Assembly (NCBI RefSeq): GCF_016820555.1
Contig: NZ_JADHDW010000017.1
Location: 219 to 41,718 of the forward strand
Reading direction: 5' to 3'
From: Bacillus sp. REN10
Lineage (GTDB): Bacteria; Bacillota; Bacilli; Bacillales; Domibacillaceae
Length of the DNA: 41,500 nucleotides
Each line of letters begins with the position of its first letter. Positions within the stretch are counted from its first letter, which is position 1. Shown here in pieces: positions 40,641-41,500 of the stretch. The notes under the pieces were generated by a model. The model was not told where the DNA came from and did not search any database. It saw only the letters and a list, made by a program, of their open reading frames with translations. The translations under genes were made by a program, and so were the position numbers.

Positions 40641-41265
40641 GGTACTGCTTGTAGATGATCACGAAATGGTACGTATCGGTGTGTCTGCTTATTTAATGGC
40701 ACAGCCTGATATTGAAGTAGTAGCGGAAGCAGAAGATGGCGAAATAGCAGTAGAGAAGGCTCTTCAATTCAAGCCAGACATTATTTTAATGGATCTTGTC
40801 ATGCCAAAGTTAGATGGCATTGAAGCAACGAAGCAAATAATGACACAATGGCCAGAAGCAAAAATTATTATTGTGACAAGCTTTTTGGATGATGAAAAAG
40901 TATATCCTGCCCTAGAAGCAGGGGCGATCAGCTATCTGTTAAAGACATCGAAAGCGGGCGTCATTGCTGAAGCCATTCGCAAAACGTATGAAGGAGAGCC
41001 CGTATTGGAACCTGAAGTGACAGGGAAAATGATGAAGAGGATGCGTCAGGGGCACAAGGTTGCTCTTCATGAAGAATTAACAGAACGGGAGCGAGAAGTA
41101 CTATTGCTCGTTGCTCAAGGCAAAGCCAATCAAGATATTGCAGATGAACTGTTTATTTCCTTGAAAACAGTAAAAACACATGTCAGCAACATTTTATCAA
41201 AGCTAGAAGTTCAAGATCGAACTCAAGCGGTTATTTATGCCTTCCAAAATGGACTTGTTAAATAA
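40633..41265 (+). CDS. liaR: Response regulator LiaR
   Basis: A 210-residue NarL/FixJ regulator with a receiver domain (phospho-acceptor Asp54 in ILMDLVMP) and a LuxR-type helix-turn-helix (about 145-205; [22 protein letters not shown]). It is phosphorylated by LiaS and should activate liaIH. The duplicated boxes upstream of both liaI-like genes are candidate binding sites. A terminator (AAAAGGAG ... CTCCTTTT, 41282-41325) follows. Confidence 0.94.
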   Translation: MIKVLLVDDHEMVRIGVSAYLMAQPDIEVVAEAEDGEIAVEKALQFKPDIILMDLVMPKLDGIEATKQIMTQWPEAKIIIVTSFLDDEKVYPALEAGAISYLLKTSKAGVIAEAIRKTYEGEPVLEPEVTGKMMKRMRQGHKVALHEELTEREREVLLLVAQGKANQDIADELFISLKTVKTHVSNILSKLEVQDRTQAVIYAFQNGLVK

Positions 41266-41281
41266 TTATTGTTCATTCATA

Positions 41282-41326
41282 GAAAAGGAGCCTATCTTAC
41301 ACGAACGAAGATGGACTCCTTTTTAG
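41282..41326 (+). terminator. Terminator of liaFSR
   Basis: AAAAGGAG and CTCCTTTT enclose a 29-nt spacer, with a T run after. Confidence 0.7.
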
Positions 41327-41370
41327 TTTACCATTATGTTAATTTGTGAAAAATATACAGATTCTCCTCG

Positions 41371-41500
41371 ATGAACCTCCCCCACCTATTGCTTCGCTCT
41401 TGAGGTAGGGGTTTCTTGTCGATCTCCAAGACATCAGAAGCTGGACGATGTCCATAGGCGTATACAACACCCTCGTCTGTCTTGGGGACTGACGCTCCCA
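41371..41500 (-). mobile_element. Right end of an IS200/IS605 (IS1341-type) element, partial
   Basis: Read on the minus strand, the sequence ends in GAAACCCCTACCTC ... GGTGGGGGAGGTTCAT: a hairpin of CCCCTACC against GGTGGGG with a 15-nt loop, followed by GGAGGTTCAT. This arrangement is the typical right end of IS605-family elements, where it also forms the 3' end of the TnpB guide (omega) RNA. The window stops before any transposase or TnpB gene, so the assignment rests only on the end sequence. A frame of about 55 codons stays open on the minus strand across it (ending at 41334) but is not recognised. The boundary at 41371 is approximate. Confidence 0.6.

Overview
The window is about 41.5 kb of low-GC Bacillaceae-type chromosome. 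Start codons sit behind strong AGGAGG-type ribosome binding sites and intrinsic terminators are abundant. A spore photoproduct lyase operon (splA-splB) points to an endospore former. I see no rRNA, tRNA, CRISPR array or prophage. The only mobile DNA is the edge of an IS200/IS605-type element at the extreme right. The genus cannot be fixed from the sequence alone.

Layout. 0.1-2.2 kb: a Bcr/CflA-type drug exporter (-) and a Nudix hydrolase (+) behind a ykkC-family leader that best fits the nucleoside-diphosphate (NDP-I, ykkC-2c) riboswitch. 2.3-9 kb: a sensor kinase with its own solute-binding domain, an NtrC-type sigma-54 activator, and a TAXI-type TRAP transporter preceded by a -24/-12 promoter. 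9-13.4 kb (-): splB, splA, a UMF1-type MFS protein, a PAP2 phosphatase and a membrane-anchored protein with a Cys/Ser/Gly tail. 13.6-17.6 kb (+): manganese-dependent pyrophosphatase ppaC, a POT peptide transporter and a DUF4003 protein.

18.2-31 kb is the core of the window: a diamine/glutarate catabolic island. In order it holds a GntR/FCD regulator, L-2-hydroxyglutarate oxidase (lhgO), a DUF3870 protein, glutarate 2-hydroxylase (glaH/csiD), a PuuP-like putrescine importer, glutamate dehydrogenase, a small biotinyl/lipoyl-like protein, a sigma-54 activator with CBS-like and PAS domains, a PatD/PuuC-type aldehyde dehydrogenase and a PatA-type diamine aminotransferase. puuP, the glutamate dehydrogenase gene and the aldehyde dehydrogenase gene each have a -24/-12 promoter, two of them perfect consensus matches. 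glaH instead has a consensus sigma-A promoter and a roughly 245-nt structured leader ending in a terminator, with a mutually exclusive antiterminator; I do not recognise this leader as a known riboswitch. Inferred flow: putrescine or cadaverine is imported, PatA and the dehydrogenase make GABA or 5-aminovalerate, and genes elsewhere would convert 5-aminovalerate to glutarate. GlaH and LhgO then convert glutarate to 2-oxoglutarate, and glutamate dehydrogenase recycles glutamate formed by transamination.

31-37 kb: a two-gene SMR efflux pair (-) with a TetR regulator and matching palindromic operators, then an XRE-cupin regulator and potABCD polyamine ABC transporter (+), which fits the diamine theme. 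37-41.3 kb: a cell-envelope stress module liaI-liaH-liaF-liaS-liaR, preceded by a truncated second liaI with a duplicated upstream regulatory box. 41.37-41.5 kb: the right end of an IS200/IS605-type element whose body lies beyond the window.
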